From Deltaproteobacteria bacterium (GTDB lineage Bacteria; Desulfobacterota; Desulfobacteria; Desulfobacterales; C00003060), in NCBI GenBank assembly GCA_016930875.1, contig JAFGFW010000115.1, positions 1-42,684 on the forward strand: a stretch of DNA of 42,684 bases, read 5' to 3'. This document shows positions 15,023 to 23,889 of this stretch, in pieces (the first letter of the stretch is position 1; every line of letters starts with the position of its first letter). The translations under genes and the position numbers were made by a program. The notes under the pieces are model-generated. The model ran no database searches. It saw nothing but the letters and a program-made list of their open reading frames with translations, and was not told where the DNA came from.

Positions 15023-16237
15023 CTATTCGTGACGCAACGCTTCAATCGGATCCATTTGTCCCGCCTGCCTAGCTGGAAAGTAGCCGAAGATGACGCCCAC
15101 CGCAGCTGAAAAAACGAAGGAGATGGCGACAATCCCCGGGTTAAAGACGAAGGGAACAGCAAGAAGGCGAGCTCCGACGGCGGCCGCCCCGACCCCGAGG
15201 ACGATGCCGATCAGCCCGCCGAAGGAAGAGAGCACCACGGCCTCGACCAGAAACTGCATCAGCACATCGCGTTCCAGGGCGCCAATGGCGAGCCGGATGC
15301 CGATCTCGCGCGTTCTTTCCGTCACCGAGACCAGCATGATATTCATAATACCGATCCCGCCGACAAGGAGACTAACCGCCGCCACTGCCCCGAGCAGTCC
15401 GGTAAGCACACGGGTTGTCCCTGTCATGGTGCTGACAAGTTCTTGCATATCTCTGACATGGAAATCATCTTCTTTGCCCGATACAATGTGCCGACGCTCG
15501 TGCATCAGTCGCTCAATATCCTGCTGGACTTTCTTGGTTGAGACGCCATCTCTTGCTGAAACGTAGATTCTGCTCACGTCTGTATTTCCGGCAATGCGCC
15601 GTTGAAATGTGCGGAGGGGAATAACCACGAAGTCGTCCTGATCCGTCCCGAAGCTGGACTGCCCTTTGGATTCGAGCACACCAATCACCTCAAACGAGAG
15701 CTTTCCCAGACGAATCGTAGCGCCTATAGGATTCTGGCCCCCAAAGAGTTCCTTCCGCACGGTAGCGCCCAGGATGCACACTGCCTTGCCGGCCCGTAGC
15801 TCGCCGCTCCTGAACCGGCGTCCGTTTTTAAGCGCCCAGTCCCGGACCTGCAGATAAGAATTGGTGCTCCCGGTAGCCGCGGTAGACCAGTTCTTATTTC
15901 CGAAAATAGCTTGTGTAGTCTGAGATGCGGTCGGCGCTACCGCAGCAAGTCCCGAGATCTCCCGGGCAATGGCTTCGGCATCGTCCTCCTTAAACATGTC
16001 ACCTGTTGAACGTGTGCCGCCAGGACCACGACGTGCTTGGCCGGGTCTAACTTGGAGCAAATTGGTCCCCAGTTTGGCGATATCGGAAGCCACCTGCGCG
16101 GTTGCCCCGCCGCCCAAGGTCACCATGGTGATGACGGCAGCAACACCGATCACGATGCCCAGAATTGTAAGCGATGAGCGCAAGACATTGCGGCGGATTT
16201 CGCGCAAGGCGAGTAAAACCGTTTCCCTCAACATCAA
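15023..16237 (-). CDS. macB: MacB-type ABC transporter permease
   Basis: The 404-residue protein begins with the MacB/LolE-type N-terminal helix (LALREIRRNVLRSSLTILGI, TM1 at about 20-42). A periplasmic MacB_PCD domain follows at about 45-240. The C-terminal FtsX-like domain has three helices (LTGLLGAVAAVSLLVGGIGI, then EAVVLSSFGGLIGIVLGVGA, then VAISFVFSAAVGVIFGYFPA) and ends DPIEALRHE. It is the last gene of the apparent operon and overlaps its ATPase gene by 4 bases. In E. coli, MacB has the ATPase fused at the N-terminus; here the two parts are separate. With MacA and an outer-membrane factor it would export substrates taken up from the periplasm, such as peptides, lipids, siderophores or drugs; the substrate is unknown. 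Confidence 0.92.
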   Translation of the reverse strand: MMLRETVLLALREIRRNVLRSSLTILGIVIGVAAVITMVTLGGGATAQVASDIAKLGTNLLQVRPGQARRGPGGTRSTGDMFKEDDAEAIAREISGLAAVAPTASQTTQAIFGNKNWSTAATGSTNSYLQVRDWALKNGRRFRSGELRAGKAVCILGATVRKELFGGQNPIGATIRLGKLSFEVIGVLESKGQSSFGTDQDDFVVIPLRTFQRRIAGNTDVSRIYVSARDGVSTKKVQQDIERLMHERRHIVSGKEDDFHVRDMQELVSTMTGTTRVLTGLLGAVAAVSLLVGGIGIMNIMLVSVTERTREIGIRLAIGALERDVLMQFLVEAVVLSSFGGLIGIVLGVGAAAVGARLLAVPFVFNPGIVAISFVFSAAVGVIFGYFPARQAGQMDPIEALRHE

Positions 16238-16962
16238 GCAGTTCCCCCGTTTTGCTCCTCTGAGTCGATAATTCCATCAAGGAAGCGAATGATTCGTTTT
16301 GCGTAGGCCGCCATATCGGCGTCATGGGTCACCAGCGCGATCGTGATGCCGCGCTCAGTGTTGAATGCAGCAAGCACCTCCATGATTTCACGACTGCAGA
16401 CAGAATCCAGGTTACCGGTAGGCTCGTCGGCTAGAAGCACCTTAGGATTAGTAACAATCGCCCGGGCGATGGCCACCCGTTGCTGCTGCCCACCGGACAG
16501 CTCGCTTGGCGTGTGTGTTTCCCATCCTTTAAGCCCGACCGCTTCAAGGGCTCGAAGGGCACACACTCGCCTCTCCTCGCTTGGTGTGCCGCGATAGATC
16601 AGGGGCAGTTCCACGTTTTCCAGAGCCGAGGTGCGGTTGAGGAGGTTGAAGCCCTGAAACACAAACCCCAGATAATTCCGGCGTAACAGCGCACGCTGGT
16701 CGCGAGACAGTTTTCCCGCGTCCACGCCTTCAAAGAGGTAAACCCCGGCGCTGGGAGTATCTAGGCAGCCCAGTATATTCATGCACGTAGATTTGCCCGA
16801 CCCGCTCGGCCCCATCACAGCCACGAACGCACCCTGGTCGATCCGCAGGTCAATGCCTCGGAGTGCGTACATGGCCGCGCGGCCCGTGCCGTATACCTTG
16901 GCCACGCCTTTCAGCTCAATAAGGGGAGATTTGCCGGTTTGCTCGGAGGGAGTGGTATTCAT
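16234..16962 (-). CDS. MacB-type ABC transporter ATP-binding protein
   Basis: The 242-residue ATPase has a Walker A motif GPSGSGKS (about 51-58), the Q-loop GFVFQGFNLL, the signature LSGGQQQRVAIARA (about 146-159), Walker B KVLLADEPTGNLDS (about 167-180) and the H-loop ALVTHD. It belongs to the LolD/MacB class, which drives mechanotransmission rather than transport through the membrane. Four-base overlaps with both the adaptor gene upstream and the permease gene downstream indicate tight translational coupling of the three parts. Confidence 0.94.
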   Translation of the reverse strand: MNTTPSEQTGKSPLIELKGVAKVYGTGRAAMYALRGIDLRIDQGAFVAVMGPSGSGKSTCMNILGCLDTPSAGVYLFEGVDAGKLSRDQRALLRRNYLGFVFQGFNLLNRTSALENVELPLIYRGTPSEERRVCALRALEAVGLKGWETHTPSELSGGQQQRVAIARAIVTNPKVLLADEPTGNLDSVCSREIMEVLAAFNTERGITIALVTHDADMAAYAKRIIRFLDGIIDSEEQNGGTA

Positions 16963-18254
16963 CGGCCCGCTCTCAGTGTATCGACCAGAAGCGCCATACC
17001 GGGCTTAACATCGCCCCCGGTGACCTCGGTCATGCTGCCATCAGTGACCTCTGTCGTGACAGTAATGGAGACAAGCTGTCCATCGCGTAGCATCCAGACG
17101 CGCTGTTGTTTGTTATTGGCGGTCGTGTCTTTGCGCCGTTTCGACGACGATCTGGGCCGACGCGGAAGGAGTTTACTAACCAGACTGCGGCTGTCGGAGG
17201 GATCATTATTTTCTTTGATCGGAGGTGTAAAGCGCAAAGCAGCATTCGGCACCAGGATTGCGTTTCTCACTTTCTTGACGGTGATCTCCGCTGTTGCCGT
17301 CATGCCTGGCCGCAGAGACAGATCCGAGTTGTCCACGTTCAATACCGTTTCATACGTGACCACGCCGTCTGCGGTCTGGGAGCCGAAACGGACCTGAGTG
17401 ATCAGGGCCGGGAAATTCCGATCCGGGTAGGCGTCCACTGTAAAAGTGGCTTCCTGTCCCTCTTTCACCTGACCCACATCGGCTTCGTCCACGCCCACGT
17501 GGAGCTCCATCTCGGTCAGATCCTCTGCCAGTATGAACAGCACCGGGGCCTGCAATGAGGCGGCAACTGTCTGACCGGGTTCCACGTTGCGCGTAAGGAC
17601 GATGCCGTTGATGGGCGAGCGGATGACCGCTTTCGATAGATCCGTCTCATTGGCTTCGAGGGCGGCTTGGGCCTGATTCACTGTTGCTTTGGCGCTGGCT
17701 TTGTCGGCCAGGGCGCGGTCAAGCGCTGCCTGTGCCGCGTCCAGGTCGTGCTGGGACACCGCCTTGTTATTGCTCAGTTTGCGAACTTCTTCTAACCGCG
17801 ACAGGGCATTGCGCGTTTCCTTGATGGTCGCCTCCGTCTGCAACACCTTGGCACGGGCCGATGCCAGGGCGGCTCTGGACTGTAAAACCTCCGCTTCGAG
17901 TTTCGATGTGTCCAGTTTCGCCAAAACCTGGCCAATCTTCACATGGTCGTTGTAATCGACTTCGACGGTTTCGATGATCCCAGACTGCTCACTGCCCACT
18001 TCAACCTGGTTGGTCGGCTCCAGGTTGCCTGTTGCAGTCACGGTTACGGTTAGGTCTCCCCGCTGAGCTGTCTCGGACTGGTACTGCATGGAATTGGACT
18101 TTTCTGTCCTCTTCCAAACAACAGCAGTTGTCACGCCCGCTATTGCCAGGAAGGCCACGATGAGCCACCGTTTCAGGTGCCTTCTGTGGCTTGAGGATTG
18201 ATCGATGCCCAGAGTTTGGCTGATGTCGGATTCTGGTTTCGTCTTGGATTTCAT
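16959..18254 (-). CDS. macA: MacA-like periplasmic adaptor (HlyD family)
   Basis: The 431-residue protein has one N-terminal membrane anchor at about 30-46 (LIVAFLAIAGVTTAVVW). The lipoyl half-motifs are VTVTATGNLEPTNQVEVGS and SPINGIVLTRNVEPGQTV. A long alpha-helical hairpin lies between them (about 115-200, rich in Ala, Glu and Lys), followed by beta-barrel and membrane-proximal domains. It would bridge the MacB permease to the outer-membrane factor encoded immediately upstream, 21 bases away. A low-complexity basic stretch (PRRPRSSSKRRKDTTANNKQ, about 361-380) interrupts the C-terminal domain, which is unusual for MacA. Confidence 0.9.
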   Translation of the reverse strand: MKSKTKPESDISQTLGIDQSSSHRRHLKRWLIVAFLAIAGVTTAVVWKRTEKSNSMQYQSETAQRGDLTVTVTATGNLEPTNQVEVGSEQSGIIETVEVDYNDHVKIGQVLAKLDTSKLEAEVLQSRAALASARAKVLQTEATIKETRNALSRLEEVRKLSNNKAVSQHDLDAAQAALDRALADKASAKATVNQAQAALEANETDLSKAVIRSPINGIVLTRNVEPGQTVAASLQAPVLFILAEDLTEMELHVGVDEADVGQVKEGQEATFTVDAYPDRNFPALITQVRFGSQTADGVVTYETVLNVDNSDLSLRPGMTATAEITVKKVRNAILVPNAALRFTPPIKENNDPSDSRSLVSKLLPRRPRSSSKRRKDTTANNKQQRVWMLRDGQLVSITVTTEVTDGSMTEVTGGDVKPGMALLVDTLRAGR

Positions 18255-18275
18255 GGCTTCTTTCTATATCTCAAC

Positions 18276-19742
18276 CTATTTTGTGTTATCAGGTACAAGG
18301 GAGTTCCACCCACCACCCAGGGCCTTGTATAAAGCTATCAGATTGGACGTCACTTCACCCTCGCTGACGGCTAGCTGGTCCCGGAGTGATAACAGCGACC
18401 GCTGCGCAACCAGGACATTGGTGAAATCAATCAGTCCGGACGAATACTGGCTTTGCGCAAGATCAAGGGCACGCTGGGCGGCCTGAGTCGCCTCGCTCAG
18501 TGACTCTCTGCGATGTTGTTCTTCAGCATAGGCGACAAGCGCGTTTTCGACCTCCTCCAGTGCCGTGAGAACCGCGGCCTCATGCCGGATCAGGGCTTGC
18601 TCCTGCAGGGCAGATTGCACTTCGATGTTGCTGCGGATGGCGCCGGCGTCGAATAGAGGCCAGGCAATAGTGGAGCCGATAGTATGGCTTCGGCTGCCAG
18701 ATAAAAACAGATTCCCTGGTGACAGGGCTTCAAGGCCTATGGATCCAAGAAGCGAAAGCTTGGGATACAGATCGGCGGTGGCAACACCTACCTCGGCAGT
18801 CTGGGCGGCCAGTTGGCGCTCGGCGCGTCGAACATCCGGCCGGCGTCGCAGGACATCGGCCGGCACACCAACTGCGACCTCAAGAGGCGTAACCGGAATG
18901 GCTTTGTGTTCGGCCAGGGTATTCTCCAGGGAACCCGGGTGCTGTCCCAGGAGCACGGCTAGGCGGTTCTTGGCCTGCTCAAGTCCGGTCTGTAAACTAG
19001 GTATCTCGGATCGTGTCCGCTCCAGACTGTACTTGGCCTGTTCTACGTCAAGCTGTGTTGTCAGGCCGGCTTGAAATCGCCATTGGGCGATGTTGTATGT
19101 TTCCTTCTGGGCGTCAAGGTTGGCCTCTGCAACCGACAGCCGGGTCTGAAATGAACGCACCTCAACATAATTCAGGGCAACTTCGGCAAGTAGGCTGACA
19201 AGTGCGTCTCGCAAATTCTCTTCACTCGCCTGCAGTTCAGCTTCGGCCGCCTCGACGGCGCGTTTTTTGCCGCCAAACAAGTCCAACTCCCAAATGGCAT
19301 CAAAGCCTGCGGCGTAGAGCTCTCTCTCACTGCCGCTGCCCGTTTCTTCGCTGCTACGGCTCAACCTGGCTGAGCCACTGGCGTCGATAGTTGGAAAACG
19401 ATCGGCCTCGCTGATGCCGCGCCGAGCACGGGCCTCACGAACTCGTGCACGGGCCTCCTTAAGACCGAGGTTTCCCGCGACCGCCCATTCAATTAGATTC
19501 GTTAGTACAGGGTCATCGAGTGTCGACCACCAACCGGCCAATGCTTGTCTATCCAAACCCTCCACGATCAAGCCACCTTTCAGTTGGGCATGCCATAGTT
19601 CCGGCGATGATGCATCGGGCGGCGCATAATCCGGCCCGACGGGTGCGCACCCGGCAAACACTGACATCATGACCGCCGCATGGATAACCGCCCTAAGTCG
19701 GATAGGGCTTCTCTTACTCGTTAATTTCATAGCTACTCGCAT
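18276..19742 (-). CDS. NodT/OprM-family outer-membrane efflux lipoprotein
   Basis: The 488-residue protein has a lipoprotein signal (helix AVIHAAVMMSV and lipobox FAGC) followed by GPDYAPPDAS, typical of NodT/OprM factors. Two OEP repeats follow. The first contains LKEARARVREARARRG and the second ends ALDLAQSQYSSGLIDFTNVL, a hallmark of the family. Together with MacA and MacB it completes a tripartite channel to the outside. The ATG at 19742 is chosen because GAAGG lies 7 bases upstream and gives a short signal peptide; an upstream frame of 25 codons is possible but would spoil the signal sequence. Confidence 0.92.
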   Translation of the reverse strand: MRVAMKLTSKRSPIRLRAVIHAAVMMSVFAGCAPVGPDYAPPDASSPELWHAQLKGGLIVEGLDRQALAGWWSTLDDPVLTNLIEWAVAGNLGLKEARARVREARARRGISEADRFPTIDASGSARLSRSSEETGSGSERELYAAGFDAIWELDLFGGKKRAVEAAEAELQASEENLRDALVSLLAEVALNYVEVRSFQTRLSVAEANLDAQKETYNIAQWRFQAGLTTQLDVEQAKYSLERTRSEIPSLQTGLEQAKNRLAVLLGQHPGSLENTLAEHKAIPVTPLEVAVGVPADVLRRRPDVRRAERQLAAQTAEVGVATADLYPKLSLLGSIGLEALSPGNLFLSGSRSHTIGSTIAWPLFDAGAIRSNIEVQSALQEQALIRHEAAVLTALEEVENALVAYAEEQHRRESLSEATQAAQRALDLAQSQYSSGLIDFTNVLVAQRSLLSLRDQLAVSEGEVTSNLIALYKALGGGWNSLVPDNTK

Positions 19743-19852
19743 CTCAATACCTTCAACTGAGAAGTGCCTCCATATCAATATCCGTATCTCCGTCGCCACG
19801 GTCATCACCTTGGCCAACTACAGGCTCTACCCATGCCGTTATTCCGCTCGGG

Positions 19853-20335
19853 TCAAGGCCCTTCATGATGCGGTGGTCTCGCATGGCGCGCAGTCCTGCT
19901 GTCCCGTTGAGGTCGTGGAGGACGCCTTAAATGGTGAGCCAAGGCTTTTCTTTCTTCCTGATCAAACTGTGTGGCCAGTTTAACGGTAGCATTTGCCAAC
20001 CTCCGTTTCATGCAACCTTTCAGTTCGTGTATCTTGTCCACCTTGGCTCGGTAGGCAGCTTCATCAAATTCAGGTGCGGTCAGAATCTTCATAGCTCTTT
20101 CTCTTGCTTCTCGGATCTGTTTGTGTACATCCTTATTGTCCAGATGGGCCCTTTCCACCGTCTCCCGAAACAACTCTGCCTTATCTTCGGACAGTTTCGA
20201 CGCAAGCTCTGGTGCATGCCTTCCAAGAAAATCTTTCCTATGCAAGCGATGAGACATATCTCCGATGATAACCCCAATAAGCAACACATTCAGGAGAAGT
20301 GAACCAATAGTGAGAACCTTCATCTTTTTGCTCAT
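19853..20335 (-). CDS. membrane-anchored heavy-metal-sensor-like protein (CnrR/Spy type)
   Basis: The 160-residue protein has one N-terminal membrane anchor (VLTIGSLLLNVLLIGVIIG, about 7-25). A helical periplasmic domain follows, with the LSEDKAELFRETVERA and IREARERAMKILTAPEFD blocks typical of the periplasmic metal-sensor/Spy superfamily, then a His/Arg/Pro-rich tail (HHLRRPPRPQRDSRTARHAR) that could bind metal. Such proteins act as periplasmic chaperones or as the sensing subunit of ECF systems. Its start overlaps the anti-sigma gene by 4 bases, so it is likely the sensory partner of the sigma/anti-sigma pair. Confidence 0.8.
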   Translation of the reverse strand: MSKKMKVLTIGSLLLNVLLIGVIIGDMSHRLHRKDFLGRHAPELASKLSEDKAELFRETVERAHLDNKDVHKQIREARERAMKILTAPEFDEAAYRAKVDKIHELKGCMKRRLANATVKLATQFDQEERKALAHHLRRPPRPQRDSRTARHARPPHHEGP

Positions 20336-20781
20336 AGAACATTTCCTTCGTAATACAGAGGCTCTTGTAGGTCTGTTTGGTATTGTTCGGTGGACACGGA
20401 CCCCATAGGATTTGAAAAACCTATGGCAAATCCGATTATCAAAACAAGAACGAGCGAAACAGAAACCGCTGTGACTGCCCGTTTAGATAAACTGAATTCC
20501 CACAGTAACCCTGAGAAGAACCCGCCAAGACTTCGCCGCACTTTTTTCCTCTTGGGTTGCGAGGCTGAGATAATTCGCTCTGCTAAATCACTACTTGGTT
20601 CTTCATACTTCCTCGTTTTGAGAACCAGTTCAAATCGTTCTTCATCTGCCAATAATGCCCGAAGCTCGGCAGAATTTTCCAGTGATTTCAACCCTGTCTG
20701 TCTTATGTCTTGTGGCCACGCATGAACATCGGCACCATAGACAAGTAACTTTTCTTTAAATTGTTTAAGGTTCATTGTCAT
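20332..20781 (-). CDS. membrane anti-sigma factor
   Basis: The 149-residue protein has a cytoplasmic N-terminal part (LKQFKEKLLVYGADVHAWPQ, resembling anti-sigma N-termini with a YGAD..WP motif). A basic segment (QPKRKKVRRS), one transmembrane helix at about 103-124 (VSVSLVLVLIIGFAIGF) and a short periplasmic tail follow. It overlaps the ECF sigma gene upstream by 4 bases and the sensor gene downstream by 4 bases. The layout matches the known pattern of an ECF sigma factor held at the membrane by its anti-sigma factor and released by a periplasmic signal. No zinc-binding H-x3-C-x2-C motif is present. Confidence 0.8.
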   Translation of the reverse strand: MTMNLKQFKEKLLVYGADVHAWPQDIRQTGLKSLENSAELRALLADEERFELVLKTRKYEEPSSDLAERIISASQPKRKKVRRSLGGFFSGLLWEFSLSKRAVTAVSVSLVLVLIIGFAIGFSNPMGSVSTEQYQTDLQEPLYYEGNVL

Positions 20782-21347
20782 ATTGAACCTCCACCTAGAT
20801 ATCGTTTAACCTTGTCTTTCAATGTCGTTTTGGCACGCATAATAAGAGACTGTACCGCTTTGACCTTCACGCCGATGATTTCCGCTGCTTGCGCATTGCT
20901 TGATCCTTCGTAAAAGCATAGGTTGAGGGCTAGTTGTTGCCTTTCCGGCAGCTCCTGAATAAGGCTGTCCACTAAAGCCTGCTTCTGATAAGTATCCAAT
21001 AATACGTCCTGCCCGCGATTGTTGTCTACGAGCTCCAGCTCTTCAGGTAATTCCAGCGGTTTTCTCTTCTTATTGAGATCCAAACATAGGTTTATGACGA
21101 CCTTATAGAACCACGTAGTGAATTTCGCCTGTTTGCTGGACTTCCAAAGCTGCGGCCTGTCCCATAGTTTTAAAAACGCTTCCTGCACAACGTCCTCTGC
21201 ATCGCCCTTATTGAAAAGAAGGCGGTAGGCAATACCATAAAATCGATTCGAGTGACGATTTACAAGCGCCGAGAATGCTTCATGACTTCCTTTCTGTATT
21301 TGCCGGATCAACGACTCGTCATCAAGGTGTGAGAAACCTGCATCCAT
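20778..21347 (-). CDS. ECF RNA polymerase sigma factor
   Basis: The 189-residue product from ATG 21347 shows sigma region 2 (SLIRQIQKGSHEAFSALVNR, then GDAEDVVQEAFLKLWDRPQL) and region 4 (LIQELPERQQLALNLCFYEG, then AAEIIGVKVKAVQSLIMRAK). Regions 1 and 3 are missing, as expected for the ECF class. A longer frame to 21425 exists, but the extra residues are not conserved-looking and AGGA precedes the chosen ATG. It lies between a Spy-like gene and its anti-sigma gene at the head of the exporter operon, so it probably activates its own operon under envelope stress. Confidence 0.92.
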   Translation of the reverse strand: MDAGFSHLDDESLIRQIQKGSHEAFSALVNRHSNRFYGIAYRLLFNKGDAEDVVQEAFLKLWDRPQLWKSSKQAKFTTWFYKVVINLCLDLNKKRKPLELPEELELVDNNRGQDVLLDTYQKQALVDSLIQELPERQQLALNLCFYEGSSNAQAAEIIGVKVKAVQSLIMRAKTTLKDKVKRYLGGGSI

Positions 21348-21439
21348 ATTTCCTGTTATCTTCCTGCCGCCATCATGTGGTTCAAAACGAACGATGCTGT
21401 GAGGGTGCAGGCATGCCACCCTCACGCGCTCATTGTAGT

Positions 21440-21886
21440 CTATTGATGCCTTCGTTCTCTTAGATGACGATGACGTCCTGGTTTGGGTGGAAGCAGTTCG
21501 GCCAAGATCTTGCGCTCATCAGCCGTAAACTGTTTTGCCAGCTTCACGACGGCCTCCTCCATGGTTGCCCGCGTCTTGCCGCGGAGCATCTCCAAACTGT
21601 TTGTCTTTTCACGGAAGAGAGCCTCCTCAAACCGATCCGCGGTAAGTATGCCTTTTATTTCTTCACGAAGGGCCTTGATTTGCGCACGAATTTCAGATGC
21701 CTTTTCCCTGGCTTCTCTCATAGTCTGATGGAAAAGCATCTCTTTGTCTGCCGGCAACTGAGCCAGCAGTTCCTGTCGTGAGCATCTGCCCCGAGATCCG
21801 CCCCGTCCAGTTCCCTCTGAAGCGTAAGCCACCGACCACATAGAAATTACGATAATCAGTGCCGAAACAGCCATCGTTCTTTTCAT
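21440..21886 (-). CDS. periplasmic Spy/CpxP-like protein
   Basis: The 148-residue protein has a signal peptide (ALIIVISMWSVAYA, cleavage near AYA-SEG). A helical domain follows with MREAREKASEIRAQIKALRE and ILTADRFEEALFREKTNSLE, the repeated LTxxxF motif of the Spy/CpxP/metal-sensor family. The tail is Pro/Arg/His rich. It likely works as a periplasmic chaperone or stress sensor. It is the first gene of the operon, with AAGGAGG before the ATG, and shares fold and motifs with the protein at 19853-20335, suggesting duplication. The expected feedback is release of the anti-sigma factor when this protein binds misfolded proteins or metal. Confidence 0.85.
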   Translation of the reverse strand: MKRTMAVSALIIVISMWSVAYASEGTGRGGSRGRCSRQELLAQLPADKEMLFHQTMREAREKASEIRAQIKALREEIKGILTADRFEEALFREKTNSLEMLRGKTRATMEEAVVKLAKQFTADERKILAELLPPKPGRHRHLRERRHQ

Positions 21887-21931
21887 GATTTATTCCCTCC
21901 TTTAAGTTTTTCTTCGCGTTTTTTCAAGGAT

Positions 21932-21947
21932 TGTAAACATGCTTACA
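21932..21947. promoter_or_regulatory. 16-bp near-perfect palindrome upstream of the stress/exporter operon
   Basis: TGTAAACATGCTTACA is symmetric except for one base pair and lies 46 bases upstream of the first start codon of the operon. On the minus strand a weak TTGTGA-17-TTATGT promoter-like pair overlaps its upstream edge. It could be an operator; the binding protein is unknown. Confidence 0.45.
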
Positions 21948-22306
21948 TAACCTTATACGAATGAATCTCACAAAGTATTCGCTATTTTTTGAAAGTTATG
22001 AGAAAAACAACGACTAAAAGGTGTGTAGATTTTATACGGTCAGCAGGAGCTCACAAAAATGGCGAACGATATTCTGAAAGGCTGTTTTCAGGGAAAGCGG
22101 GAAATTTAGGCCGGATTCTTTGGGGGCCACGGGTTAGAAAACAGTTTACAAACCCTCAATCTAGGAAAACATTTTTGTCGCCGGATCGTCCAGGTTGCCA
22201 GCAATGCCCTCATCATCGCTTTCATTACAGCCACTGAGCATGACTCCAGGCACAGCCTAAAGCCTGTGGCTATAAGATCTTGTGATTTCCTTTGAAAAAT
22301 TTCGGA
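21948..22306. other. gene-free stretch
   Basis: Between two minus-strand genes there is no convincing coding frame. The promoter region of the exporter operon probably occupies the left end. No clear terminator for the radical SAM gene was found. Confidence 0.45.
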
Positions 22307-23707
22307 TCATTCATATCTGCGAAGAATATCCCAGTATGCCCCGCGATATCCCTTGCCAATAGCATCCACCAGTCGTTGGTTGGCGTTATAGTTGTAATTT
22401 CTGTCAGGCCTTGATGGGTCAGAGAAGAAAAAACGCCCATCGTTGCCTACGAGCTCATCAAGCAGTTCAAAAGCGAAGCCCGCAACTGCCGGCTCTATGA
22501 AGAAAAGGGGTTCTGATTCGTCACGTGCTCCCACAAGACCCTCTCTGAGTTGGTCCCGGCTGACCAGATCCACAAGTTTCGTTCTCGGATAGACCCGGAC
22601 GCCCACAGTAACTCCCACCCGATCCGGGGCAGCTCGTCTCATCAAATCAATCGTAGCAATGATGCTGTCCCGTGTCTCCCCAGGCGAGCCAAGCAAAAGG
22701 TCGAACATCACGGCGATGCCCACCTTTTGACACGACTGCGCTGCATTCAAGATCTCATTTGGTCCAAAATCTCGTCTCAACCGACTCAAGATCTGCTCAT
22801 CGCCGTTGTCTACTCCAAAGTTAATCCCCACACATCCGGCCCGGTGCATCTCCTGAGCTAGTTCCAGTGAAAAGGAAGCTGGCGAGCAATAGGCATACCA
22901 GTGAACCTTGTGACCAAGATTGTGACGGAACATTTCCTTGCATACTTCGGAAGCGTGCCACGGCGGTAAATTAAACTCACTATCGCAGGTATGAATATGG
23001 TCAATCCCCTGCTCAAGAAGACTTTCCATCTCGTGAATCACATCTTTTGGCGGTCGAATTCGTATTTGTTTACCCTTGGCTAGCGGATCGGCGCAGTAAA
23101 TACAATGGCCAGAGCAGCCGCGCTTGGTTTCAATCCCAGCCTGCCCACCTTCACGGAAATACCGGGAGTTATCAAGCCACCTGCGGCTCATTGGGGGCAG
23201 CTCTGTCAGAGTCGGCGCGGAACGGGGGTTGTGGTGCCACCCGCGGTCATGGGGCCAAATCAGGCTGGGAACATCGTGCCATTCTTGCTTTGATTCTACC
23301 CTCTGGGCAAGCTGTACAAAGCCAACCTCGCCATCGCCCCACAGGCCAGCATCGGCTTTGCAGCACTCTAAAACCTCCTCAGGCATAACGGAAAATCCCA
23401 CACCACCGAGCACGATTAGGCCGTCGGTGTGCTTGCGAATGGTTTTAACCATGGCGGCAAACTCACCGAGAAAGGACTGGCGGCTTGTGAAGGCACAATC
23501 GTCTGTGTTGCGCAGTGTAACGCCAATTAAGCGAAAATCTTTCTTATCGAAAAAATTGGCTAAGGTAGCGCTCCAGTCGTCTGCCCAGCAAAGGTCAAGA
23601 ACCGCCACATGATGTCCAGCTACGCCCAGTGCCTCAGCAACATAATCCAGACCGATGGGTGCTATCGGGGGCTTGATCTGGTTCGTATTGATCAAGGCTA
23701 CGCGCAT
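22307..23707 (-). CDS. B12-binding radical SAM protein
   Basis: The 466-residue protein has an N-terminal cobalamin-binding Rossmann domain (about 1-145; PIAPIGLDYVAEAL and LIVLGGVGFSVMPEE). Unlike methionine synthase it lacks the DxHxxG motif. A radical SAM core follows with the cluster motif C198-x3-C202-x2-C205 in KRGCSGHCIYCADP, and a C-terminal extension. This class includes methyltransferases and ring-closing enzymes of secondary metabolism and lipid synthesis; the substrate cannot be told. It stands alone between the exporter operon and an outer-membrane protein gene. The ATG is preceded by GAGGA at about 11 bases. Confidence 0.88.
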   Translation of the reverse strand: MRVALINTNQIKPPIAPIGLDYVAEALGVAGHHVAVLDLCWADDWSATLANFFDKKDFRLIGVTLRNTDDCAFTSRQSFLGEFAAMVKTIRKHTDGLIVLGGVGFSVMPEEVLECCKADAGLWGDGEVGFVQLAQRVESKQEWHDVPSLIWPHDRGWHHNPRSAPTLTELPPMSRRWLDNSRYFREGGQAGIETKRGCSGHCIYCADPLAKGKQIRIRPPKDVIHEMESLLEQGIDHIHTCDSEFNLPPWHASEVCKEMFRHNLGHKVHWYAYCSPASFSLELAQEMHRAGCVGINFGVDNGDEQILSRLRRDFGPNEILNAAQSCQKVGIAVMFDLLLGSPGETRDSIIATIDLMRRAAPDRVGVTVGVRVYPRTKLVDLVSRDQLREGLVGARDESEPLFFIEPAVAGFAFELLDELVGNDGRFFFSDPSRPDRNYNYNANQRLVDAIGKGYRGAYWDILRRYE

Positions 23708-23889
23708 GATCGATCAAATCCTCTGCCAAAACATTCTACATTCCCTGTTAGGAATGACCTTCCAAACACCGCAAAGGGAATCTGATTGGAAGTTATCTAT
23801 CTCTGGCAGTCCCCCGGCAGAGCTGGTGCTTTACCCGTGATTATTAGCATCCAAGGGAGACAGCAGGAGCGAGTTTACCCTCAAGCGAT

